This document shows positions 31,201-38,934 of a DNA stretch of 64,000 bases, piece by piece (within the stretch, counting starts at the first letter, position 1; each line of letters opens with the position of its first letter). Both the position numbers and the translations under genes were made by a program. Source of the stretch: Pseudomonas sp. NCCP-436 (lineage in GTDB: Bacteria > Pseudomonadota > Gammaproteobacteria > Pseudomonadales > Pseudomonadaceae). The stretch is from the NCBI RefSeq assembly GCF_019656335.1, contig NZ_BPLZ01000003.1, positions 1-64,000 on the forward strand, written 5' to 3'. Below the pieces are notes generated by a model. It ran no database searches. It was given only the letters and a program-made list of their open reading frames with translations, and was not told the origin of the DNA.

Positions 31201-32081
31201 CGCAACACCAGTCGACCGTCGTCGAACTGCCGGGGCCAGTCGCGCCGGGTGAACACCTGTCCCTGCTCGCGCAGCCGACGCACCTGGTCCAGATCAAGAT
31301 CGCAAACCAGCCAGTGGCTGCGCGACGGGCACAACTCCATACTCTCGGCAACAATACCGCTGGGCGGCATACCGTAGTCTGACGGTACATACAGTGAGGC
31401 GCGGCCATAGCCTTCATCCAGCGAGGGCGACCAGGGCGCCAGACCAACCGTGGGCGAATGCAGCACGGCAATCTGGTTTTCCAGAGCCCGGGCCTGAGCG
31501 CCAATGCGCACTCGGTGAAATCCGGCCACCGTATCGGTGCAGCTCGGCGCCAGGATCAAGTCCGCTCCGGCATCGGCCAGGGTCCGCGCCAACAACGGAA
31601 ATTCGTTGTCGTAGCAGATCAGGATGCCCAGCTTGCCCAGCGGCGTGTCGAACACCTTGAGGCCGTTGCCAGCAGCGATGTGCCACTGCTCCAGCTCGAA
31701 GCGGGTCATGATCAGTTTGTCCTGGCTGCCCAGGCAGCCGTCCGGGCCAAACAGCCAGGCGCGGTTGCGATAGCAGCCGTCCTCATCGAGCACCGCCACC
31801 GAGCCTGGTTGCAAATGGATAGCGAGACGTCGGGCAAGCTCTTCACACAGTTCCAGCCAGCGCGGCAGTAGCGGCTGAATGCCGGCGATGGAGGCATGCA
31901 GATCCGCACGTTCGTTTTCCGGCAACTGGCCAGTCAGTACCAGTCCGGCGTATTCCGGCAACAACAGCAACTCGGCACCGAGCCCGGCGGCCTCCTCACA
32001 CAGGGCCGTAAGATGGCTGGCGTAAGCCTCCCAGGTAGTGAACAGATCGATGTGATACTGACAGGCGGCAACCTTGATCAC
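31197..32081 (-). CDS. Carbon-nitrogen hydrolase, nitrilase superfamily
   Basis: 294 residues with GTG start overlapping the GNAT stop (GTGA). The Glu-Lys-Cys triad is complete: Glu43 in LLLLPEYAGL, Lys122 in LGSQDKLIMTRFE and Cys156 in GILICYDNEFPLLAR. It should hydrolyse an amide or a carbamoyl group in the cytoplasm. Substrate not assigned. It is the middle gene of a three-gene coupled operon with an acetyltransferase and an AFG1-like ATPase. Confidence 0.9.
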   Translation of the reverse strand: MIKVAACQYHIDLFTTWEAYASHLTALCEEAAGLGAELLLLPEYAGLVLTGQLPENERADLHASIAGIQPLLPRWLELCEELARRLAIHLQPGSVAVLDEDGCYRNRAWLFGPDGCLGSQDKLIMTRFELEQWHIAAGNGLKVFDTPLGKLGILICYDNEFPLLARTLADAGADLILAPSCTDTVAGFHRVRIGAQARALENQIAVLHSPTVGLAPWSPSLDEGYGRASLYVPSDYGMPPSGIVAESMELCPSRSHWLVCDLDLDQVRRLREQGQVFTRRDWPRQFDDGRLVLR

Positions 32082-32668
32082 GGGGCAAGCTCCTTCAACC
32101 AGAAAGACATGGGCTTGGCTGATTCCTCGACTTCGTCCAGGTCACGCCAGTGATAGTGAGTGTGCAATTCCGGGTGGTGGCGATAACCGCGCCGCTGCCA
32201 GAATTCGTTCAGCGGCCGGTAGCCGGCCGGCCGCCGCGGGTGATCGGCCGGACGCTCGACGGCACAGAAGGCACACCAGTCGAAACGCCCCAGGCGCCGG
32301 GCATGGGCCTCGCGCTCGGCAAAGAAGCGCACGCCCAGGCCCAGGCCACGCCAGGCCGGCAACACCACCGACTCGGCGCAGTAGAAAATCCGCTCAATAT
32401 CCCAGCCGGCAGCAACGAAGGGCTGCTGGAATTCGCTGGTTTCATTGGCCAGCGGCAGCGCGGTGGAGGCGCCTACAACCTGCCCATCATCACGCACCAG
32501 CACGCACAGACTGTCGGCGCTGCGCAGATAGGTGGCCAGGTACTGGGCTTCGTAAGCGTGGCTGCCCTCGTAGAGATAGGGAAACTCGCGGAACACATTG
32601 ATGCGCAGCCGCGCCAGATCATCAATGTAGGGCGCTATCTCGGGCCCCCGGAGCAACTGAATGTCCAT
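32078..32668 (-). CDS. GNAT-family N-acetyltransferase
   Basis: 196 residues from the ATG at 32668. VVLPAWRGLGLGVRFFAEREAHARRLG matches the acetyl-CoA-binding motif A (V-x-P-x-x-RGxGxG) of GNAT enzymes, with LCVLVRDDGQVVGASTALPL as the preceding strand. The start lacks a convincing ribosome site, so it is the least certain point; an upstream TTG at 32749 seems worse. First gene of the operon continuing into the nitrilase and ATPase genes. Substrate unknown. Confidence 0.8.
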   Translation of the reverse strand: MDIQLLRGPEIAPYIDDLARLRINVFREFPYLYEGSHAYEAQYLATYLRSADSLCVLVRDDGQVVGASTALPLANETSEFQQPFVAAGWDIERIFYCAESVVLPAWRGLGLGVRFFAEREAHARRLGRFDWCAFCAVERPADHPRRPAGYRPLNEFWQRRGYRHHPELHTHYHWRDLDEVEESAKPMSFWLKELAP

Positions 32669-32781
32669 AAGGAGTCGTTCGCCAACAGCAGGTTGACGCC
32701 GGCAGCTATGCCGGCGAAGTGCGGCGAACTTATCATGTTCGCCAGCCAAACCACTAACCTACCAACGAAAGGAGTTTGCCC

Positions 32782-33180
32782 ATGACCGCCACCGAACTGG
32801 TTCAGGCCTACTACGCTGCTTTCAATGCCGGCGACATGGCCGCTTTCCTCGACCTGCTGGCCGAGGATGTGGTGCACGACATCAACCAGGGTGAGCGCCA
32901 GACCGGCAAGGCCGCCTTTGCCAGCTTCATGGAAAAGATGAACCGCTGCTACCGCGAGCGCCTTACCGATATCGTGGTAATGCAGACCGCCGACGGCAGC
33001 CGAGCCGCCGCCGAGTTCGTGGTCAACGGCGAGTACCTGGCCGACGACGAGGGCCTGCCGCCAGCCAGCGGCCAGAAGTACGTACTGCCGGCCGGCGCCT
33101 TCTTCGAAATCAAGGACGGCAAGGTGACGCGCATCAGCAACTACTACAACCTCAACGACTGGATCGCCCAGGTCTGCTGA
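32782..33180 (+). CDS. SnoaL/ketosteroid isomerase-like protein
   Basis: 132 residues of the NTF2-like fold: VQAYYAAFNAGDMAAFLDLLAEDVVHDINQ at the start and AFFEIKDGKVTRISNYYNL at the end are typical of SnoaL-like proteins of unknown activity. AAAGGAG sits eight bases before the ATG. Divergent from the GNAT gene; ends at a bidirectional terminator shared with ahpF. Confidence 0.85.
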   Translation: MTATELVQAYYAAFNAGDMAAFLDLLAEDVVHDINQGERQTGKAAFASFMEKMNRCYRERLTDIVVMQTADGSRAAAEFVVNGEYLADDEGLPPASGQKYVLPAGAFFEIKDGKVTRISNYYNLNDWIAQVC

Positions 33181-33205
33181 AGTCCCGGCAGCCGGCGACA
33201 GAATG

Positions 33206-33234
33206 AAAAAGGCCATCCCCGGGATGGCCTTTTT
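33206..33234. terminator. Bidirectional terminator between the SnoaL-like gene and ahpF
   Basis: AAAAAGGCCATCCC-CGG-GATGGCCTTTTT is almost symmetrical, with a T-run on each strand. It is placed between two convergent genes. Confidence 0.92.
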
Positions 33235-33250
33235 CGTTGCAGCGAGTCGA

Positions 33251-34807
33251 TCAGCTGTTGCGGATCAGGTGATCGAAGGCAGAGAGCGACGCCTTGGCAC
33301 CTTCGCCTACGGCGATAACGATCTGCTTGTACGGCACGGTGGTCACATCACCGGCGGCGAACACGCCGGGGATGTTGGTCTGGCCCTTGGCATCGACCAC
33401 GATCTCGCCGAAGCGGTTCAGCTCCACGGTGCCCTTCAGCCAGTCGCTGTTGGGCAGCAGGCCAATCTGCACGAAGATGCCTTCCAGCTCGACGGTGTGC
33501 AGCTGCTCAGTGGTGCGGTCCTTGTAGACCAGCCCGGTGACCTTCTGACCGTCGCCCTTGACCTCGGTGGTCTGCGCGCTCCTGATCACGGTGACGTTGG
33601 GCAGGCTGTTCAGCTTGTTCTGCAGCACCTGGTCGGCACGCAGAGTGTCGGCAAACTCCAGCAGGGTCACGTGAGCCACGATACCAGCCAGGTCGATGGC
33701 CGCTTCGACGCCGGAGTTGCCGCCGCCGATCACCGCCACGCGCTTGCCCTTGAACAGCGGGCCGTCGCAGTGCGGGCAGAAGCACACGCCCTTGGCCTTG
33801 TATTCCTGCTCGCCCGGCACGCCCATTTCACGCCAGCGGGCACCGGTGGAGAGGATCACGGTCTTGGCCTTGAGGCTGGCGCCGTTGTCGAACTTCACTT
33901 CGTGCAGGCCGCCTTCGCTGCTGGCCGGAACCAGGGCCGAGGCGCGCTGCAGGTTCATGATGTCAACTTCGTATTCACGCACGTGCTCTTCCAGGGCGCG
34001 GGCCAGTTTCGGGCCTTCGGTTTCCTTGATCGAGATGAAGTTCTCGATGGCCATGGTATCGAGCACCTGGCCGCCGAAGCGCTCGGCCGCCACGCCGGTA
34101 CGGATACCCTTGCGTGCGGCATAGATGGCCGCTGCGGCGCCGGCCGGGCCACCGCCGACCACCAGCACGTCGAAGGCTTCCTTGGCGTTCATCTTCTCGG
34201 CATCACGGCTGCCGGCCTTGGTGTCGATCTTGGCAAGGATTTCCTTCACTTCCATGCGGCCGTTGGCGAAGGGTTCACCATTCAGGTAGACGCTGGGCAC
34301 CGCCATTACCTGACGACTCTCGACCTCTTCCTGGAACAGCGCTCCGTCGATCGAGACGTTGCGGATGTTCGGGTTGAGCACCGCCATCAGGTTCAACGCC
34401 TGGACCACGTCCGGGCAGTTCTGGCAGGACAGCGAGAAGTAGGTCTCGAACTCGTACTTGCCTTCAATGGACTTGATCTGCTCGATGGTCTCGGCGTCCA
34501 GCTTGGACGGGTGACCACCGACCTGCAGCAGGGCCAGTACCAACGAGGTGAACTCGTGGCCCATGGGGATACCGGCAAAGGTGATGCCGATATCGGCTCC
34601 CGGACGAACCAGAGAGAAGGACGGACGGCGGGCGTCAGTGCCGTCGGTCTTGAGGGTGATCTTGTCGGTCAGGCTTACGATGTCGGTAAGCAGGCCGAGC
34701 AGTTCCTTGGATTTTTCGCCGTCATCGAGGGAAGCAACGATCTCGAACGGCAGGCTGACCCGCTCCAGGTAGGCCTTCAATTGGTCTTTAAGGTTGGCGT
34801 CCAACAT
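33251..34807 (-). CDS. ahpF: Alkyl hydroperoxide reductase subunit F
   Basis: 518 residues. N-terminal tandem thioredoxin fold with the CxxC of [16 protein letters not shown] domain ([22 protein letters not shown]), a second active CxxC in [15 protein letters not shown], and NAD(P)H site [16 protein letters not shown]. It uses NADH to re-reduce AhpC. It is 141 bases downstream of ahpC with a terminator between, so it is probably expressed by read-through or from its own promoter. Confidence 0.97.
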   Translation of the reverse strand: MLDANLKDQLKAYLERVSLPFEIVASLDDGEKSKELLGLLTDIVSLTDKITLKTDGTDARRPSFSLVRPGADIGITFAGIPMGHEFTSLVLALLQVGGHPSKLDAETIEQIKSIEGKYEFETYFSLSCQNCPDVVQALNLMAVLNPNIRNVSIDGALFQEEVESRQVMAVPSVYLNGEPFANGRMEVKEILAKIDTKAGSRDAEKMNAKEAFDVLVVGGGPAGAAAAIYAARKGIRTGVAAERFGGQVLDTMAIENFISIKETEGPKLARALEEHVREYEVDIMNLQRASALVPASSEGGLHEVKFDNGASLKAKTVILSTGARWREMGVPGEQEYKAKGVCFCPHCDGPLFKGKRVAVIGGGNSGVEAAIDLAGIVAHVTLLEFADTLRADQVLQNKLNSLPNVTVIRSAQTTEVKGDGQKVTGLVYKDRTTEQLHTVELEGIFVQIGLLPNSDWLKGTVELNRFGEIVVDAKGQTNIPGVFAAGDVTTVPYKQIVIAVGEGAKASLSAFDHLIRNS

Positions 34808-34843
34808 GACGGTGAATCCTCTAACGAATAGCGAATTTCAGGC

Positions 34844-34877
34844 AAAAAAACGCCCGGACGGATTGCGCCCGGGCGTT
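34844..34877 (-). terminator. Terminator between ahpC and ahpF
   Basis: On the minus strand AACGCCCGG pairs with CCGGGCGTT across an 11-base loop and is followed by seven T. It comes after ahpC and before ahpF. A second small hairpin, GGGGGC-TTGC-GCCCCC, lies nearer the ahpC stop at about 34924-34939. Confidence 0.85.
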
Positions 34878-34948
34878 CGGGCACTTGTGGCTGGATTGCA
34901 GCCAGCGAAGCGCGGGGCCGAGCGGGGGCTTGCGCCCCCAGGCAGATC

Positions 34949-35512
34949 TTAGATCTTGCCGACCAGGTCCAGGGACGGAGCCAGAGTCTTCTCGCCTTCT
35001 TTCCACTTGGCCGGGCAGACTTCGCCCGGGTTGGCGGCGGTGTACTGGGCGGCCTTCAGCTTGCGCAGGGTCTCGGAAACGTCACGAGCGATTTCGTTGG
35101 AGTGAATTTCCAGAGTCTTGATCACGCCTTCCGGGTTGATGATGAAGGTGCCGCGCAGCGCCAGGCCTTCTTCGTCAATGTGTACGTCGAAAGCGCGGGT
35201 CAACTGGTGGGTCGGGTCACCGATCAGCGGGAACTGAGCCTTACCCACGGCCGGCGAAGTTTCATGCCAGACTTTGTGGGAGAAGTGGGTGTCGGTGGTG
35301 ACGATGTACACCTCAGCACCGGCCTTCTGGAACTCGGCGTAGTTGTTGGCGGCGTCTTCGATCTCGGTCGGGCAGTTGAAGGTGAAGGCTGCCGGCATGA
35401 AGATCAGAACCGACCACTTGCCCTTCAGGCTCTGCTCGGTCACTTCGATGAACTGACCGTTATGGAAGGCGTTGACCTTGAACGGCTGAACCTGAGTATT
35501 GATGAGGGACAT
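34949..35512 (-). CDS. ahpC: Alkyl hydroperoxide reductase subunit C (peroxiredoxin)
   Basis: 187 residues, typical 2-Cys peroxiredoxin. Peroxidatic Cys47 in AFTFNCPTEIEDAA; resolving Cys in NPGEVCPAKWKEGEKTL near the C-terminus, followed by the YF-type tail region. It reduces H2O2 and organic peroxides. Upstream lies a weak -10 (TAATAT) and a palindrome. Confidence 0.97.
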   Translation of the reverse strand: MSLINTQVQPFKVNAFHNGQFIEVTEQSLKGKWSVLIFMPAAFTFNCPTEIEDAANNYAEFQKAGAEVYIVTTDTHFSHKVWHETSPAVGKAQFPLIGDPTHQLTRAFDVHIDEEGLALRGTFIINPEGVIKTLEIHSNEIARDVSETLRKLKAAQYTAANPGEVCPAKWKEGEKTLAPSLDLVGKI

Positions 35513-35559
35513 TTCTGACTCCTTCTGGTTTTCTACGAGGGTTTAAATCGACGGGACCT

Positions 35560-35565
35560 ATATTA
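35560..35565 (-). promoter_or_regulatory. -10 element of ahpC
   Basis: TAATAT on the minus strand, 48 bases before the ahpC start; the -35 position 17 bases upstream (TAAGCT) is poor, as in activator-dependent promoters. Confidence 0.5.
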
Positions 35566-35590
35566 ACGCCCCACCGAGAAAAAGCTTATT

Positions 35591-35625
35591 GATTAGTGGA
35601 ATCATATCGATTGAATCCACTAATC
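35591..35625. promoter_or_regulatory. Inverted repeat upstream of ahpC, candidate OxyR site
   Basis: GATTAGTGGA (35591-35600) and TCCACTAATC (35616-35625) are exact inverted copies with 15 bases between, and ATCGAT lies at the centre. The footprint ends a few bases from the -35 position of ahpC, which is where OxyR binds to activate. It matches the spacing of a LysR-type tetramer site but not the E. coli OxyR consensus base for base. Confidence 0.5.
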
Positions 35626-35664
35626 GATCGCGACATTCGGATGATCGACATTGGTGCCCCTGCC

Positions 35665-36627
35665 TCAGGCCAGAGAGGCATCGATCACCAGCGCCAGTTT
35701 ACCCGCCACCTTATTGCTGGCGAGCATTTCGAAAGCCTGCTCGCAATCCTTGACCGCAAAACTGCGCTCCAGTTGCGGCTTCAGCCGGCATTCGGCAAAC
35801 AGCGACCAGACCTGTCGGTGCAACTCGTGTAGCAGCTCCGCCTTGAAGCGATCATCCCGGTTGCGCAGGGTCGAGCCGATCAGTTGCAGACGCTTGCCCA
35901 GCACCTTCGCCAGATCCAGCTGAGCCTCACGGCCGCCCATCAGTCCGATGTTGATCCAGCGACCATCGCGCGCCAACAGGTCGAGATTCAGTTGAGCATA
36001 GCGACCGCCAACCGGGTCGAGAATCACGTCAAATGGACCGAAATCGTTCAAACCATCCAGATTCTCGCTGCGCACCACGCCGCCCTGCGCCCCGTGTTCC
36101 ACGCAATAGGCCAGTCGCTCGGCCGAACCGACACTGACCCAGCAGGGATTACCAAAAGCCTTGCACAGCTGGATCGCGGCCGTGCCGACGCCACTGGCAC
36201 CGGCATGCAGCAACACCTTCTCGCCGGGACGCAGTCCGCCTAGCTGGAACAGATTGAGCCAGGCCGTGGCATAAACTTCCGGCAGCACTGCTGCCTCGAC
36301 CAGGCCAAGCCCTTCGGGTACCGGCAAGGCATGCCGCGCATCCAGCACCACCTCTTCGGCCATACCGCCACCAGCCAGCAGGCAGCAGACCCGATCGCCC
36401 ACCTGCCAGGCACTACCGGCGCCCACCTCACTCACGACTCCTGCACATTCCAGCCCCAGAGCCAGACTGGCGCCCGGCGGTGGCGGATACAGCCCAGCCA
36501 GTTGCAGCAGATCGGCCCGATTAAGACCCGCAGCCGCCACCTGAACGCGAATTTGACCTGCATCGCAGGCCTGCGTCGTTTGCTCCAGCCACTGCGGCCG
36601 CCCTTCGACGCCTTGCAATGCCTTCAT
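35665..36627 (-). CDS. NAD(P)H:quinone oxidoreductase, zeta-crystallin type
   Basis: 320 residues of the zinc-independent MDR superfamily. QVAAAGLNRADLLQLAGLYPPPP is typical of the PIG3/QOR branch; the nucleotide-binding loop is VLLHAGASGVGTAAIQL, and GPFDVILDPVGGRY follows. It should reduce quinones with NADPH. GGAGGCACT precedes the ATG at 36627. Divergent from prc. Confidence 0.9.
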   Translation of the reverse strand: MKALQGVEGRPQWLEQTTQACDAGQIRVQVAAAGLNRADLLQLAGLYPPPPGASLALGLECAGVVSEVGAGSAWQVGDRVCCLLAGGGMAEEVVLDARHALPVPEGLGLVEAAVLPEVYATAWLNLFQLGGLRPGEKVLLHAGASGVGTAAIQLCKAFGNPCWVSVGSAERLAYCVEHGAQGGVVRSENLDGLNDFGPFDVILDPVGGRYAQLNLDLLARDGRWINIGLMGGREAQLDLAKVLGKRLQLIGSTLRNRDDRFKAELLHELHRQVWSLFAECRLKPQLERSFAVKDCEQAFEMLASNKVAGKLALVIDASLA

Positions 36628-36753
36628 AGTGCCTCCATAGTGCAAGTGTACATGCCCGTCGCATCTTCCCGGGCTACCGCAAGCGCCAACGGAACCTGGC
36701 GCCCTCAACTACGGCCTAATATGCGTTATCACCTGCCCTTACGTCGAATCAGC

Positions 36754-38835
36754 ATGAAGCGCTCCCTCGCAAGCACCGCCCTCGCCCTTGTCCTTGGCTT
36801 CAGCGCCCTGCCGCTAGCGGCCAAGAGTTCTTCCGCCGCCACATGGGACTATCTGCAGCCGGATCGCGAGCAGGTGATTGCCAGTCTCAACGTGGTGGAA
36901 CTGCTCAAACGTCACCACTACAACAAGCCTCCGCTCAACGACGAGCGTTCGGTTCAGATCTACGACAACTATCTGAAACTGCTCGATCCGGCCCGTCTGT
37001 ACTTCACCAGCGCAGACATCACCGAGTTCGCCCAGTGGCGCACCCGTTTCGATGACCTGCTCAAGAGCGGTAACCTCGAACCCGGCTTTGCCATCTACCG
37101 GCGCTACCTCACCCGCCTGCAGGAGCGTCTGGATTACGCCCTGGCCGAACTCGACAAGGGTGTTGGAACGATCGATTTCAGCATCGACGAAAGCCTGCAG
37201 ATCGACCGCGAGGACGCGCCTTGGGCAAAGGATCGCGCCGAACTTGACGAGCTCTGGCGCAAGCGTGTCAAGGACGAGGTACTGCGCCTGAAGATCGCCG
37301 GCAAGGAAACTGCCGATATCCAGGAGCTGCTGACCAAGCGCTACCGCAACCAGCTCAAGCGCCTGCAGCAGACTCGTGGCGAGGACGTGTTCCAGACCTA
37401 TATCAATGCCTTTGCCACCACCTATGATCCACATACCACCTACTTGTCGCTGGATAACGCAGAAAACTTCGATATCAACATGAGCCTGTCGCTCGAAGGT
37501 ATTGGAGCGGTGCTGCAAAGTGACAACGAGCACGTCAAGGTGGTGCGCCTGGTGCCGGCCGGCCCTGCGGAGAAGAGCAAGCAGATCGCACCTGCCGACA
37601 AGATCATTGGCGTCGCCCAGGGTAACGGTGAGCTGGTGGACGTAATCGGCTGGCGCCTGGACGAAGTGGTCAAGCTGATTCGCGGCCCGAAGGGTTCCAC
37701 CGTGCGCCTGGAAGTCATTCCGGCAAGTAACCCGCCGGGCGACCAGACCAGCAAGGTGGTAACTATCGTCCGCGAGGCAGTAAAACTGGAAGAGCAGGCC
37801 GCGAAGAAAAAGGTGCTGCAACTGAGTCATCAGGGGCGCGACTACAAGCTCGGAGTCATCGAGCTACCGGCCTTCTACCTAGACTTCAAGGCCTACCGTG
37901 CCGGCGATCCGGATTACAAGAGCACCACCCGCGATGTAAAACGCCTGCTTGATGAACTGCAAGCCGAGAAGGTCGACGGCGTGGTCATCGACCTGCGCAA
38001 CAACGGCGGTGGTTCCCTGCAGGAAGCCACCGAACTGACCAGCCTGTTCATCGAGCAGGGTCCCACCGTACTGGTGCGCAACGCCGACGGGCGCGTCGAC
38101 GTACTGGCCGATGAAAACAAGGGCGTCTACTACGCCGGCCCGCTGGCAGTGCTGGTCAACCGTCTGTCGGCCTCCGCTTCGGAGATCTTTGCCGGCGCCA
38201 TGCAGGACTATCACCGCGCCCTGATTCTCGGCGGCCAGACCTTCGGCAAGGGTACTGTGCAGACCATACAGCCGCTCAACCATGGCGAACTGAAGCTGAC
38301 CCTGGCCAAGTTCTACCGCGTTTCCGGGCAGAGCACCCAGCACCAGGGGGTAATTCCGGACATCCTCTATCCGGATGTCATGGACACCAGCGACATCGGC
38401 GAAAGCGCCCTGCCGGCTGCTTTGCCCTGGGACAGCATCCGTCCGGCGATCCGGCCCGAGCTGGATCCGATCCGCCCGTTCCTTGACCAGCTCAAGGCTC
38501 GCCATGCACAGCGTACAGCCGAAGATCCGGACTTCGTGTATACCCGCGAGCGGCTGGCACTGACCAAGAAGCTGATGGCTGAAACCACTGTCAGCCTCAA
38601 CGAGCAGACCCGCCGCACCCGCCAGGCGGAAATCGAGGCCAAGCAACTGGCGCTGGAAAACAACCGGCGCCAGGCCAAGGGCGAAGAACCGCTCAAGGAA
38701 CTGGAAAGGGAAGACGAGGACAGCCTGCCGCTGACCGAGGACAAAAGCAGCCCCGAGGATGATGCCTATCTCGCCGAGTCAGGGCGCATCCTGCTCGACT
38801 ATCTGGGGTTGAACCCCTCGCTGGCGCTGCATTGA
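36754..38835 (+). CDS. prc: Tail-specific protease Prc (AlgO-type)
   Basis: 693 residues. Signal peptide (RSLASTALALVLGFSALPLAA), N-terminal helical region, PDZ domain (about 235-330), S41 protease core with catalytic Ser474 and Lys499 (ASASEIFAGAMQDY ... GQTFGKGTVQ), and an acidic, charged C-terminal part. Periplasmic enzyme that degrades proteins by their C-termini; in P. aeruginosa the homologue AlgO affects alginate control through MucA. No clear ribosome site; MRYHLPL at 36720 is an alternative start. Confidence 0.95.
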   Translation: MKRSLASTALALVLGFSALPLAAKSSSAATWDYLQPDREQVIASLNVVELLKRHHYNKPPLNDERSVQIYDNYLKLLDPARLYFTSADITEFAQWRTRFDDLLKSGNLEPGFAIYRRYLTRLQERLDYALAELDKGVGTIDFSIDESLQIDREDAPWAKDRAELDELWRKRVKDEVLRLKIAGKETADIQELLTKRYRNQLKRLQQTRGEDVFQTYINAFATTYDPHTTYLSLDNAENFDINMSLSLEGIGAVLQSDNEHVKVVRLVPAGPAEKSKQIAPADKIIGVAQGNGELVDVIGWRLDEVVKLIRGPKGSTVRLEVIPASNPPGDQTSKVVTIVREAVKLEEQAAKKKVLQLSHQGRDYKLGVIELPAFYLDFKAYRAGDPDYKSTTRDVKRLLDELQAEKVDGVVIDLRNNGGGSLQEATELTSLFIEQGPTVLVRNADGRVDVLADENKGVYYAGPLAVLVNRLSASASEIFAGAMQDYHRALILGGQTFGKGTVQTIQPLNHGELKLTLAKFYRVSGQSTQHQGVIPDILYPDVMDTSDIGESALPAALPWDSIRPAIRPELDPIRPFLDQLKARHAQRTAEDPDFVYTRERLALTKKLMAETTVSLNEQTRRTRQAEIEAKQLALENNRRQAKGEEPLKELEREDEDSLPLTEDKSSPEDDAYLAESGRILLDYLGLNPSLALH

Positions 38836-38884
38836 GACGCCTCAACCAACGTCATCAAAACGTCATCGAGCTGTCGTGAAATGC

Positions 38885-38911
38885 AAGGGCCGGTTAAACA
38901 CCGGCCCTTTC
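38885..38911 (+). terminator. Terminator between prc and the EAL gene
   Basis: AAGGGCCGG and CCGGCCCTT with a seven-base loop, then TTCGTTT. It lies 50 bases after the prc stop and directly ahead of the next start. Confidence 0.75.
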
Positions 38912-38934
38912 GTTTCCGCCAGATCGAGACCACC

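Noticed and set aside
33203-34831. 542-codon plus-strand frame over ahpF
   Set aside because: Antisense shadow of ahpF, which has all its flavin, NADH and CxxC motifs on the other strand.
36331-36753. 141-codon upstream extension of prc
   Set aside because: It would run through the divergent quinone oxidoreductase gene and promoter region and place the signal peptide inside the protein.
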